A stretch of DNA of 64,000 nucleotides from NCBI RefSeq assembly GCF_008704395.1, contig NZ_CP023695.1, positions 4,526,001-4,590,000 of the forward strand, read 5' to 3'. The notes beneath the pieces were generated by a model. That model was not told where the DNA came from. It ran no database searches and saw nothing but the letters and a program-made list of their open reading frames with translations. The number at the start of each line of letters is the position of its first letter. The first letter of the stretch is position 1. The position numbers were made by a program, and so were the translations under genes. Positions 19,975 through 28,348 of the stretch are shown in pieces. Source of the stretch: Streptomyces alboniger. GTDB lineage: Bacteria > Actinomycetota > Actinomycetes > Streptomycetales > Streptomycetaceae.

Positions 19975-20241
19975 CTAGTCGTTGGCGTTGTCGTTCGCCT
20001 GCGCGGCGTCGTGCGTCTCCTTGCGGGCATTCTCAAGGGAAGTCAGGAAGTTCTTCAGCTGCGGCTTCAGCTTGTCCCATTCCTCCCGGAACCGGTTGGC
20101 CCGGGGCCCCTTCCAGAACTCCTCGCTGTTGCTCGTGCCCGACGAAATGGCGCGGATCAGGTCATCGAGATTGCCGTGCTGAGTCTTGAAGGTCCCGGAA
20201 AGAGTCCGGAGCCGAGTAGTGTCTGCGCCCTTAATTCCCAT
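19975..20241 (-). CDS. WXG100 family protein A
   Basis: 88 residues, largely helical, with the WXG turn at W43-K-G45 (FWKGPRANRFREEW) at mid-length, as in ESAT-6-like substrates. Such proteins form helical-hairpin dimers and are exported by FtsK-type motors, so the adjacent convergent ATPase is the natural partner. The tail is rich in Asn, Asp and Ala. It is transcribed on the opposite strand to the ATPase and shares its terminator. Confidence 0.85.
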   Translation of the reverse strand: MGIKGADTTRLRTLSGTFKTQHGNLDDLIRAISSGTSNSEEFWKGPRANRFREEWDKLKPQLKNFLTSLENARKETHDAAQANDNAND

Positions 20242-20440
20242 GGCGTGCCTCCCCGTGTATCGAAAGCCAGGCGAACAGTCCGCCCGCCGGGGCCGATGCT
20301 ATCGCAACGCGTGGGCCTCGTCATCTGCCTTGAGGTTGCCGGGAGTTCCCTTGCTCGGGGCGCTCAGGGCTCCGTATTCTCGGCTGCGGTGAACCTGTGA
20401 AGATTTGCTAACGACAGCTCGTTGCAACGCTGGAGGGCTA

Positions 20441-20806
20441 GTGGCGGATGGCGGCAAGGGCAAGGGCAAGGGCAAGGGTGCGGACGAAGAGCCGCAGGTT
20501 GAGAACCCCTATGTGACCCGCCTAGAGACATTGAAGACCAATCTCGTAGATGAGGTCAAAGAGCTCAAAAAGTGCCTGAAGACGGCAACGCAGGATGTGG
20601 GTGGAGAGGGTAAGACAGGTAAGTCCTGGGTAGGAAAGACGGCTGACAAATGGCACGACGAAGTCCAGGGCAACCGTGGCCGGATGATCCGAGAACTTGA
20701 CAAGCTCATTCCGGCGGTAGAGGCACGGATCAAGGAGTTGCCTCCCAAAGTCTCCGCATCCACAGCGAGGATGATGAACAAGGAAATGCAGTACATGTAC
20801 AGGTGA
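20441..20806 (+). CDS. WXG100-like protein B with Lys/Gly-repeat N-terminus
   Basis: 121 residues from the GTG at 20441, with TGGAGGG 3 bases upstream. The N-terminus is a Gly-Lys repeat from four GGCAAG hexamers (20453-20476). The rest is helical with a W63-V-G65 turn (SWVGKTADKWHDEV), so it belongs to the WXG superfamily. It is slightly longer than the standard 100 residues. It lies 66 bases before the 700-residue protein and may be its secretion partner, like the small helical partners of LXG or PPE substrates. That role is inference. Confidence 0.75.
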   Translation: MADGGKGKGKGKGADEEPQVENPYVTRLETLKTNLVDEVKELKKCLKTATQDVGGEGKTGKSWVGKTADKWHDEVQGNRGRMIRELDKLIPAVEARIKELPPKVSASTARMMNKEMQYMYR

Positions 20807-20872
20807 CGCGCGGGCGGTGGTCCCAGGAGGACTGATCCAGGGCCAAGTCGGCAGGGCTGCGGGGAGATATTC

Positions 20873-22975
20873 ATGAGTGGCAGTGGCGGTGACGGATTCT
20901 CGGGTATTGACCCGGAGAAGCTGGCGAGGACGATCAGCTCGATCAACAGGGACCAGGACAAGCTCAGATCCAGCGTGACGTGGATCAAGGCCAGCTTCCA
21001 ACAGTACGGTGTGAAGACCGAGATGCTCACCGATATCTCTGCCATCGCGGGATGGGCCGAAAAGCAGCTCCCCATGCTACGGCGCAGACACCACCTTTCC
21101 ATCGCCGAGGACCAGAAGTACGGCCACGGATACAAGGGAATGGTGCAGATCAAGGAAAGTATGGTCGGCGCGACGAAGAAGTCGCGGGCAGATGGCAAGA
21201 AGCTGGGTGAGAAGTTCAAGGAGCAGATGGACAGCGGGGACGGCATCACCCCGGAGGCGTTCGCTGTCTTGCGGGCCAACAAGGCAGACGCGGATTATGT
21301 GAAGTCATTCTACGAAGAACTGGGCTCGCAACGCTTGGTGTGGCTGTCCAGCGAGATGGGCGACCGATTCAACGATCAATACAAAGACCATCCCGAACAG
21401 CGGGAAAAGGATCGGCAGGTCATCGCGGACACCCTTGGCACGTTCACAAAGGTGGCTTTCGAGGGCAAGTCACCCAAGGTGAAGCGGCAAGCCTGGAACA
21501 ATTGGTTCGATGACTCCGGAGAGGGTGATCATCAAGGGTTCCGTCCGGATCGACTGTCTCCATTGCTCAAGGGAGGGTCGCACGACAAGGACTTCCTCGT
21601 GGCCCTTGGGGATCGAATCTTCAAGAAGGACAACAAGACCAACGAGACGCAGTTCTTCGACGGTGGGCTAGGTGAAGGGGAGTGGGGCAAGGACGGGTAC
21701 AGTCAGCTCTTCGCTGCCATTGCGCACAACCCGGAGGCTTCCGGCGAGTTCATGGATCAGCATCATGACTTCGTACAGAGTTCTCTCTACCCGGCAGGTC
21801 CCTGGCAGGTAGATGAGCCGAAGGAGCGTGGTGAAGCATTTTTCGATCTGCTCAATGCCGGGACGGTAAAACTCAAAAAGCAGAACCCGTTTCTGGCAGA
21901 GAAAAATACGGCGCGCATTCTCTTCGACAATTATCAGCACCGGAACGGCAAGGGCACCAAGGGTCAACACCCGATCGACGGCACCCAGGCTTTCTACGCG
22001 AGCATCATCACGGCCTACTGGGAGGACCTCGAACACGGAGTCACGTCCCCGACGAGCAACTCGCTTTGGGGGAGCGATGTAAAGGCCAAGGGAGAGCAGA
22101 AGTTCGCGAACACCACTGAGTGGAATCTCAAGGACTACCTCAAGGGCCAGGACAGCGGTCGGCCTGGGCTGGAAGCCTCCGAGGGTCTGTGGCGTTCGCT
22201 CATGGAGGAAACGGCTCGCGACCCGAAGGCGGCGGGGACACTCAGCGCCCTTTTTCAGGCGTATGACGAAACCGCGCTCGATCACTCCTATGCAACAAGG
22301 GAGAGCAACGACAACGCCGGCTCCTATGAAGCCATGAAGCGCGGCATGATGCAGCAATTCTATGTGACGACTTTCAAGCAGGCGACGACCGAGCTTGAGG
22401 GCGATATCGATAAATGGGTCACGGATACCAATAACGCGAGGGCGAAAGTCATCGGAATGATGAGTGATGTGGCTGTGGGTGCGACAGGTGGAGCGGGCCT
22501 CGCCGGCGCCAAGGGAGCGGCTATCGGGGTCGCGTATGGCTTTGGCCAGAGTGTTATTACAGGTTGGGCCCAGCAAATGTATAGGGTCGACGAAAACGAT
22601 GCACCGAAAGGCCTGAAAGAGGCATTCAAGGGCGTCAAAGAGAATACGGCTGATTTCTCGTGGCAGATCGACTACCAGAACAATGCAGATGCGGCCAGGG
22701 AGTACGATCGGATCAAGCCCGTAACAGTCGAGAGCAAAAGCGAGAAGGGTGAAGGGTGGGTAGTCAAGGAGTACACGGGAGACCCCAAGCGGTACGCGAA
22801 GGGTGACGGCAACTTTTTGGATGGGAAGAGTAATATCAAGGACGTCTCCGATATGACCACCGCCGAGCGTACCGCCTACAGCAAATGGTTGCAGGACCCG
22901 GCTGTCGTCGCTGCGGTTTGGCCGGAATACTCGAAGGGGCGAAACAGCCGGGACTACCCAGGCCAAGAAGGATAA
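20873..22975 (+). CDS. Large unknown T7SS-island protein, candidate secreted effector or structural protein
   Basis: 700 residues. The ATG at 20873 is preceded by GGGGAGA. The first ~110 residues look like a helical WXG/LXG-type domain (DPEKLARTISSINRDQDKL, then VTWIKASF). The middle is charged and without a recognised motif. Residues about 535-565 form a glycine-zipper hydrophobic stretch (VGATGGAGLAGAKGAAIGVA). The tail is hydrophilic. Codon third positions are much more A/T rich than in flanking genes, a sign of different origin. It follows WXG-like protein B and precedes a lipoprotein, a layout like chaperone-effector-immunity sets. No catalytic residues were recognised. Confidence 0.75.
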   Translation: MSGSGGDGFSGIDPEKLARTISSINRDQDKLRSSVTWIKASFQQYGVKTEMLTDISAIAGWAEKQLPMLRRRHHLSIAEDQKYGHGYKGMVQIKESMVGATKKSRADGKKLGEKFKEQMDSGDGITPEAFAVLRANKADADYVKSFYEELGSQRLVWLSSEMGDRFNDQYKDHPEQREKDRQVIADTLGTFTKVAFEGKSPKVKRQAWNNWFDDSGEGDHQGFRPDRLSPLLKGGSHDKDFLVALGDRIFKKDNKTNETQFFDGGLGEGEWGKDGYSQLFAAIAHNPEASGEFMDQHHDFVQSSLYPAGPWQVDEPKERGEAFFDLLNAGTVKLKKQNPFLAEKNTARILFDNYQHRNGKGTKGQHPIDGTQAFYASIITAYWEDLEHGVTSPTSNSLWGSDVKAKGEQKFANTTEWNLKDYLKGQDSGRPGLEASEGLWRSLMEETARDPKAAGTLSALFQAYDETALDHSYATRESNDNAGSYEAMKRGMMQQFYVTTFKQATTELEGDIDKWVTDTNNARAKVIGMMSDVAVGATGGAGLAGAKGAAIGVAYGFGQSVITGWAQQMYRVDENDAPKGLKEAFKGVKENTADFSWQIDYQNNADAAREYDRIKPVTVESKSEKGEGWVVKEYTGDPKRYAKGDGNFLDGKSNIKDVSDMTTAERTAYSKWLQDPAVVAAVWPEYSKGRNSRDYPGQEG

Positions 22976-23035
22976 TTGGTGCGCAGAATTTGCTCACTCA
23001 TTGGCAAGGGAACCGAGACGACTGGAGTTTGTCTG

Positions 23036-23722
23036 ATGGTAGCTTTCGGAAATAGGGCCACTGTTGCCATCTCGATGACCGCGTTGCTGCTGACGACGGC
23101 AGCATGCGGTGAAGACGGGGGTACGGGGTCGGCGGAAGGAAACCCGTTGAGCAAAGCACAACTCTCCGACGCGGTTCTGACGACCCAGAGGGATCTCCCC
23201 GGTTACGCAATTCGCGAAGTGTCCGGTTCCGGTGCCGAAGGTTCGGCCCGGGCCATCAAGAAGGTCTGTCAGCCCATTATCGATGTGACCCAACCGGGAG
23301 CGACGGCTTACCAGAAGCGGCTGATCATGCGGAGCATAGCCAAGAAGCCCACAGGCTCCCGAAACCCTGCTGCGGTGTATCTGCTGGCACTGCTGAGCAC
23401 GGAGTCGGAGGCGGCTGCCGAAGAGTTCGTGAAGGACCTGAAGAGCGCGATCAATGCCTGCGATTCTGGTTTTAGAACCACGTCTACCGGGATTCACAAT
23501 AAGATTCGCAGTGTGACGGCTAATAAGGTCCGATTCGGGGAGGGCGGCGTTGATTTCTCGCTGGAATACCGGACAGGCGTGAAGATCCGCTACGTAGTGG
23601 TCCAGGACGGCGCCGCTCTGACCAACATCTCGGCTCAGGACCAGTTCGCGCACACGTACATGCCCGTACCGGAGGAGATCGTCGACGCGCAGCGGCGGAG
23701 GCTTGAAAAGGTGACGGGGTGA
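23036..23722 (+). CDS. Lipoprotein of the T7SS island
   Basis: 228 residues from the ATG at 23036, with CTGGAG upstream; an in-frame start at 22976 is less likely. The lipobox LTTAAC gives lipid-attached Cys24, so the product should sit on the outer face of the membrane. The mature part has the size and layout of small actinobacterial sensor or immunity lipoproteins, but no family is recognised. It lies 60 bases after the 700-residue protein and shares its lower GC. A role protecting against or anchoring that protein is a guess. Confidence 0.8.
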   Translation: MVAFGNRATVAISMTALLLTTAACGEDGGTGSAEGNPLSKAQLSDAVLTTQRDLPGYAIREVSGSGAEGSARAIKKVCQPIIDVTQPGATAYQKRLIMRSIAKKPTGSRNPAAVYLLALLSTESEAAAEEFVKDLKSAINACDSGFRTTSTGIHNKIRSVTANKVRFGEGGVDFSLEYRTGVKIRYVVVQDGAALTNISAQDQFAHTYMPVPEEIVDAQRRRLEKVTG

Positions 23723-23773
23723 ACTGGCCTGTGGCAGGGGGCAGTTCGCGAATAAGCCCGGACGAGCCACGAA

Positions 23774-25036
23774 TCACTCGGGAAGCTGCACCCGGACCAA
23801 TGCTGTGTCCCAATCCTCTGGACCTCTTCTGTATTCGCCGTCAGTCGTGACGGCGACGTACAAGCTGTCCTTCGATGCCGCGATGGCCTGCACGCCGGCG
23901 ATGACCGGGGCCAGCGTTCCGTCGGCCACGCGGTAGACGAAACTCCCGGCTTCGGCCGATTCCAAGAGATTTTTCTGTGAATCGGATGTGACTCCCCCCC
24001 AGCGGAAGTCGCCTTCGAGCGCAGGGTATGTCTTCTCGCCCGCGTCTCCGTAATAGACCTCATCCCGGTCCGGGACGGCGGCCAGGCCTCCTGCGCCGTC
24101 CAGGACACGGCGCGGAATCTTTGCATCCAGAGCTTGGCCCACACTGGCGAAGGGTCTATCCACGTCGCCGATCTTGTCGGGTGCCTTTGACGCCACGAAC
24201 GGGGTCAGGATGCCATCGCTATTGATGCGGACGATCCCGGGGCCGGTCCTCCAGTAGAGCCCGCCCTTTGCGAAGGAGAGATTTCCGGAGTTCCTGTGAT
24301 CGGGAACGAAGACATCGGTCGCCTTTGTTCCGGCAGAGGGGGCGAACCCGTTCCGCACGGCCGGATCGGAGGGTGTTGCCGACTCGTTGGCCTTGGAGGG
24401 GCGGCCCGCCACACGCTCAACCGAATCGCCCTTGAGCCGGTGGACGTAAGAGCCGTACGGCGGTGTTACGGTCAGGCTGTCACCGATGTAGACGGTGCCG
24501 TCCTCGGAGACGGCGACCCCCGAGACGTCTTCGGTGCAGAATTCGCTGATCGACGTGGCGCGAGGATTGGCCTTCTTGCAGTCACGGGTGCTGAGGACTT
24601 CTGTTGCCTTGCCGTCCGGTCGGACTTTCCACAGGCCGTCGTCACCACCCGCGAGATACACCGATCCATCGGGTGCGGCAGCTGCCTGCTCCGCCTTGAC
24701 CCCGTCCATTCCGGATACGGTGATTCGCTCAACGGCGCCGGAATCCCTCGTGCGCCACATAACCATTCCGTTGGCCGATTTGTCGTCTTCCTGTGTGAAC
24801 AGATAGACGGTGTTATCGGGGGATGTGGCGAGCCCACTGAAGATTCCTTTGATCGCCAACTGGTCGCCCTTACCTGTGACGTCGCTGCCACCACCCAGGA
24901 CGAAGTCGACGTTCAGGACCGTCTTGTCATCGGAAGTGGCGCAATAGACCGTGCCCCCGGCGACAACCGCAATCGCCACTCCCGTACCTACCATGGCCTG
25001 ACGCTGCCTACGGGACCAGGAACTCAAGCCGCGCAC
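23774..25036 (-). CDS. Membrane-anchored NHL/SMP30-type beta-propeller protein
   Basis: 420 residues from a GTG at 25036 with GGAGAGG 9 bases upstream. A short cytoplasmic tail and a single hydrophobic segment (about 14-32) precede a large extracellular domain. That domain has repeated propeller strands: LATSPDNTVYLFT, AAPDGSVYLAGG, VAVSEDGTVYIGD, IAASKDSLYVAV. Such domains bind ligands or partner proteins. It echoes the propeller of kinase 2 across the island. It reads toward the lipoprotein gene. No active-site residues were recognised. Confidence 0.75.
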   Translation of the reverse strand: MRGLSSWSRRQRQAMVGTGVAIAVVAGGTVYCATSDDKTVLNVDFVLGGGSDVTGKGDQLAIKGIFSGLATSPDNTVYLFTQEDDKSANGMVMWRTRDSGAVERITVSGMDGVKAEQAAAAPDGSVYLAGGDDGLWKVRPDGKATEVLSTRDCKKANPRATSISEFCTEDVSGVAVSEDGTVYIGDSLTVTPPYGSYVHRLKGDSVERVAGRPSKANESATPSDPAVRNGFAPSAGTKATDVFVPDHRNSGNLSFAKGGLYWRTGPGIVRINSDGILTPFVASKAPDKIGDVDRPFASVGQALDAKIPRRVLDGAGGLAAVPDRDEVYYGDAGEKTYPALEGDFRWGGVTSDSQKNLLESAEAGSFVYRVADGTLAPVIAGVQAIAASKDSLYVAVTTDGEYRRGPEDWDTALVRVQLPE

Positions 25037-25135
25037 CTGCTGCCGCCTCTCCGACTCATGGATCAGGAACAGACATCTAACGCCGCCGTACGAACGCCGG
25101 TCAACGACTGAGCGACTGGGCCGTACGCGTTCGTG

Positions 25136-25576
25136 TCAGGTAAGGACCGCGCCCCGCCCCACCACCCGCAGCCCCACCGCGTCCTGCTGTTTCACGTCGC
25201 TGTCCGCGGCCACATGGAGGGGGACGAACACCACCATCCAGTAGAGGCCGAAGAGCCAGCGGCCGACCAGGCGGAGGAAGGTGGGCCGGCCGCCGTCGGA
25301 GGAGCGGACGACCCTCACGCCCGTGAGGAGCTTTCCGAGGCTTGCGCGGGTCGTAAGGGTGAGCAGGACGTGGTTGAGGAAGGACAGCCCGAACGCCGCA
25401 CCCAGGGCAGCGGTCCACACCGTGGGGGACTGCGGGCGGATCTCGACGACTCCGTCCACCACCTTCACTCCTGCCGCGGCACCGGCTGCGAGGCCGCAGA
25501 GGAGAGCCAGGAGGGCGTCCAGGCAGGCGGCGGTGACTCTGCGGGTTTGCGTGGGGGTGCGCTGGCGGTCGGCCAC
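25136..25576 (-). CDS. RDD-family membrane protein
   Basis: 146 residues with three hydrophobic segments and the RDD-family pattern: an Arg and Asp in the first helix region (TRRVTAACLDALLALL) and RASLGKLLTGVRVV after the second. RDD proteins are small membrane proteins of uncertain transport role and often sit in actinobacterial T7SS loci. It lies 8 bases downstream of WXG100 protein C, so they are co-transcribed. Confidence 0.8.
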   Translation of the reverse strand: MADRQRTPTQTRRVTAACLDALLALLCGLAAGAAAGVKVVDGVVEIRPQSPTVWTAALGAAFGLSFLNHVLLTLTTRASLGKLLTGVRVVRSSDGGRPTFLRLVGRWLFGLYWMVVFVPLHVAADSDVKQQDAVGLRVVGRGAVLT

Positions 25577-25584
25577 GATGCGGT

Positions 25585-25851
25585 CTACTTTCCGGCTCCG
25601 GACTTCTTCTTCTCTTCCTCTTCCTTCTCCACGCGCTTGAGCGCCCTGTCGATCGCGGCGCGGGCGTTGGCGACCGCGTCCTTGATCTGCTTCTTGTGGC
25701 CGGCGAACTCACGCCGGAAGCGCTCGCTCTTGGGGCCCTTCCAGGTGTCCGTGCCACAAAGGGTCTGGACGTTGTCCAGGGAGCGCTCGAGTTCATCTGC
25801 GTACTGCTTGAGTTTGCGTACATCCTCACGGCAGTCGCTCTCGCGTGACAT
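25585..25851 (-). CDS. WXG100 family protein C
   Basis: 88 residues with the turn W37-K-G39 (TWKGPKSERFRREF), strikingly similar to FWKGPRANRFREEW of WXG protein A. The two are paralogues or a heterodimer pair. The C-terminus is a Lys/Glu-rich helix. It is encoded between the RDD gene and a 294-residue unknown on the minus strand, in one apparent operon. Confidence 0.83.
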   Translation of the reverse strand: MSRESDCREDVRKLKQYADELERSLDNVQTLCGTDTWKGPKSERFRREFAGHKKQIKDAVANARAAIDRALKRVEKEEEEKKKSGAGK

Positions 25852-25864
25852 CTTGTGGGTTTCC

Positions 25865-26749
25865 TCAGCCTTGAGTGATCAAATTGGTCATCATCTTGCG
25901 AAGGGTGTTCTTTCCGACCGGGCGCGCCTGGATGCCGGTGGGTGCGTTGGGCTTCTCGACGTATACCGTCCACAGGGACTGCTGCGTGGCATACGTGGTC
26001 AGCAACGGACCGGGGGTGTCGGACAACAGGACAGTCTGGCCGACCACCAGAGCATTGTTGATGGCATCGGAGAGCGCGGTGCCGACGTCGTCCGTGCTGA
26101 TCTGCTCCGGAGTCAGCTCCAGGAGTCGGCCGTCCTTGTCGGCGACCTCGAAGGGGTCGACGAACAGCAGCACCATGTCCGCCGCGTCCTTGGCGGAGGC
26201 GGCCAGGGTGAACATGTGCAGGCCGCCCGAGGTGACGCGCTCCACCAGGTAGAGGTCATCGCTGTGCACGTACACCAGCATGTGCGTGGTGCCGTTGGAG
26301 GTGTGCTGTTCAACAGCCAGTGCGCGGGCAGCGGTTCGGCGCAGGGTCAGAGCGAGACTGACCTCGGGGGTGATCCGCAGGTCGGCGTTCACACCGGAGG
26401 GGGTGTCCGCGGTCTCCGGGTGCGCCTCAGCGGAGCGCAGGACCGCGTCGAGCTCCTCGATGTTGGCTATCTCCACGGCCTCGCGGGAAACGAGGGAGCG
26501 CAGAGCTGTGGCGTACGCCCACTCCCGTTCTTGGGGCGAGAGTTCAGGGAGACGGGGAGTCGGTGCCACACATTCGGTCAGCGAGTCCGGGTCGAGAACC
26601 GCGATCTCCTCGTCCGTGAGACGCAGAAGGGGCTGGGTGCCGCCTTCGGCGAGCGCCTCGGCCAGGATTCCGCGGAACTCCTGGAGTTCCATGTCCAGAT
26701 CGACATTGATGCCGTCGCCGATTCCAGGAGTGTTGTTGTTGTTTTGCAT
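25865..26749 (-). CDS. Unknown 294-residue protein, possibly EspG-like T7SS chaperone
   Basis: ATG at 26749; no strong ribosome site. No signal peptide or membrane helix, so it is cytoplasmic. The alternating helix/strand pattern (ITPEVSLALTLRRTAARALA, then VYVHSDDLYLVERV, then a C-terminal SLWTVYVEKPNA) loosely recalls EspG-type chaperones that hold T7SS substrates before export. I cannot confirm this by eye. It lies 13 bases upstream of WXG protein C and 47 bases downstream of a 345-residue candidate substrate, which is the setting expected of such a chaperone. Confidence 0.65.
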   Translation of the reverse strand: MQNNNNTPGIGDGINVDLDMELQEFRGILAEALAEGGTQPLLRLTDEEIAVLDPDSLTECVAPTPRLPELSPQEREWAYATALRSLVSREAVEIANIEELDAVLRSAEAHPETADTPSGVNADLRITPEVSLALTLRRTAARALAVEQHTSNGTTHMLVYVHSDDLYLVERVTSGGLHMFTLAASAKDAADMVLLFVDPFEVADKDGRLLELTPEQISTDDVGTALSDAINNALVVGQTVLLSDTPGPLLTTYATQQSLWTVYVEKPNAPTGIQARPVGKNTLRKMMTNLITQG

Positions 26750-26796
26750 GATGAGGGCGCGTCCGATGCTCGCTGGTTACTGTCTAAGATCTATCG

Positions 26797-27834
26797 TTAC
26801 CACAAACTGTATTTTCTGATGGTGCTTGGTACCAGGTTGGTGACCGCGCTCTTGGCACCGTCGACGATTTCCTTACCCTTGTCCTTCACCTTTCCGCCCC
26901 AGTCCTTGGTGGCCTTCCAGGCGTCCTTGGCGCCGGACTTGATGTCATCACCCCACTTGTCCCAGGCCCAGCTGCCAAGGAAATAGGTACTGGCCACTCC
27001 GAGCGCGACCCACCCCACGACGGGAACCGCGGCCGCCACGGTCGCCGAGGCACCCAGCGCCGTGGCCGCGCCCGCGCCTCCGAGGATGGCCGCTGCGCCG
27101 CCGGCCTCCAGGAGGCCCATGCCGCGGTCGGCAACGCCGTAGGCTCCCTTGTGGTCCGGGAGGAACATCTGCTTGACACCGTGGATGACACTCAGCGGCA
27201 GGAGGACACGGTTCGCGAGCTTGCTCGCACCCGGTGCGTTCTTGAAGAGTTTCTCCGCGAAGGGGATCTTCAGGCGCATGGCAGTCTTGCGCACCGCCTG
27301 CTGCCACTTCCAGGGCTCCTTGTACCAGTTGCGGATCTTCTGATCCTTGAGGAGCTCCTTGAGGAGTTCACCACGCTTCGCCTTGATGCGCTCGGCCGAG
27401 GAGCCGAAGTATTTGTTCAACTCCCAAACGGCCCGCGCGCCCGCTACGTTCTGCCCCTGCTGCCAACGTGAGTAGAGGTGCATCGAGGCTTCGATGGCCG
27501 TGGGAATCTTGAGGATCTTCAGGGGGGTCTTGATGTCCTTGAGGGTGCCCTCTTGAAACTCTTTCCAGGTTTCAAGGGCGCCCGCGAGACTGGCGAAGGT
27601 GAGAACGGCTTCCGGGTCGTCCTTGGCGATTCCGAGGCGGCGCCGGATGTCCTTCGCCTCGTCCGTCGCCCAGGATGCCTTCTTGGGAAAGTCGGAGACT
27701 CCTTCGGCTTTGGCGTTCCATTTCTCCAGGATTCCGCTTATCAAGCCGCCCTGGATGGTGAGGGTTCCGCCCATGACGTCGACGGCAGCCGCCAATTTGG
27801 GTGCCTGAACGTCGTCCATTCCCTTGAAGCCCAC
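26797..27834 (-). CDS. Unknown 345-residue protein with hydrophobic glycine-rich segment, candidate T7SS effector
   Basis: GTG at 27834 is chosen because AAGGAG lies 7 bases upstream; an ATG at 27819 is the alternative. The N-terminal ~100 residues are helical without Cys. The middle is Lys/Trp-rich (WYKEPWKWQQAVRK). Residues about 240-300 form two long hydrophobic Gly/Ala helices (AGGAAAILGGAGAATALGAS and VAAAVPVVGWVALGVAS), which could insert in membranes. The tail is charged with WDKWGDDIKSGAKDAWKATK. No export signal is seen, as expected for T7SS substrates. It heads the minus-strand operon. Confidence 0.7.
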   Translation of the reverse strand: MGFKGMDDVQAPKLAAAVDVMGGTLTIQGGLISGILEKWNAKAEGVSDFPKKASWATDEAKDIRRRLGIAKDDPEAVLTFASLAGALETWKEFQEGTLKDIKTPLKILKIPTAIEASMHLYSRWQQGQNVAGARAVWELNKYFGSSAERIKAKRGELLKELLKDQKIRNWYKEPWKWQQAVRKTAMRLKIPFAEKLFKNAPGASKLANRVLLPLSVIHGVKQMFLPDHKGAYGVADRGMGLLEAGGAAAILGGAGAATALGASATVAAAVPVVGWVALGVASTYFLGSWAWDKWGDDIKSGAKDAWKATKDWGGKVKDKGKEIVDGAKSAVTNLVPSTIRKYSLW

Positions 27835-28348
27835 GGGCCTGCTCCTTGGTGGTTCTTGAGCTCGTCGGGGCGAGGATGTCCCCAAGGGCTCGACGTTATC
27901 CGGCCAGTTATTGGTTCCGCCAGGCGGAATAGTTGGGCAAAGTCGCACAACTGGGGCACTTGTGCTGGGGGGATGAGGTGAAGAACACGAGCCGGGTGGC
28001 TGGTGTGCGCGTCGGAGTATTCGTCTCGGCGGGCTCAGGTGAGCGAGACGGGCTTCGCGTTGGTGGTGGGCGTGGGTGTCCGGGGCGTGCGCCGCGGCGT
28101 AGTTCAGGCGCTGCCCGGAAGTCCCGGAACTCGGCGGCTTTCCACTCCGGGGCGTACCCGCGGGCGAGCGGGGTCCAGTTGGGGTCGACGGATGTCACCG
28201 GGCCCTTGGTCGCTTCCGCGGTGCCTCGGCCGGGCCCCAGCCCGGCCATGGCCGGGCTGCTCGCCGACCTGATGACCGAGCGGCCCGGAACGCGGTGGAA
28301 CTCCTGCGTCCCGGGCCGCACACCCGGATCAGGCGACGTGCGCGAAGG
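27835..28348. other. 514-base region without a confident gene, possible gene remnant
   Basis: It lies between the 345-residue gene and the protease. The minus-strand frame 27908-28321 has coding-like G/C third positions over its first half (VTSVDPNWTPLARGYAPEWK) and then decays to irregular codon use. It has no good start or ribosome site. This could be a degraded 3' end of a lost gene. The part just upstream of 27834 should hold the promoter of the T7SS minus-strand operon, but no clear boxes were found. Confidence 0.3.

Noticed and set aside
20873..22975. TTA (bldA-dependent) codons in the A/T-rich gene
   Set aside because: The TTA triplets noticed in this region were out of frame, so no bldA control is claimed.
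25133..26986. Long plus-strand open frame opposite the RDD/WXG/294-residue genes
   Set aside because: It runs antisense to three supported genes that have ribosome sites and family motifs.
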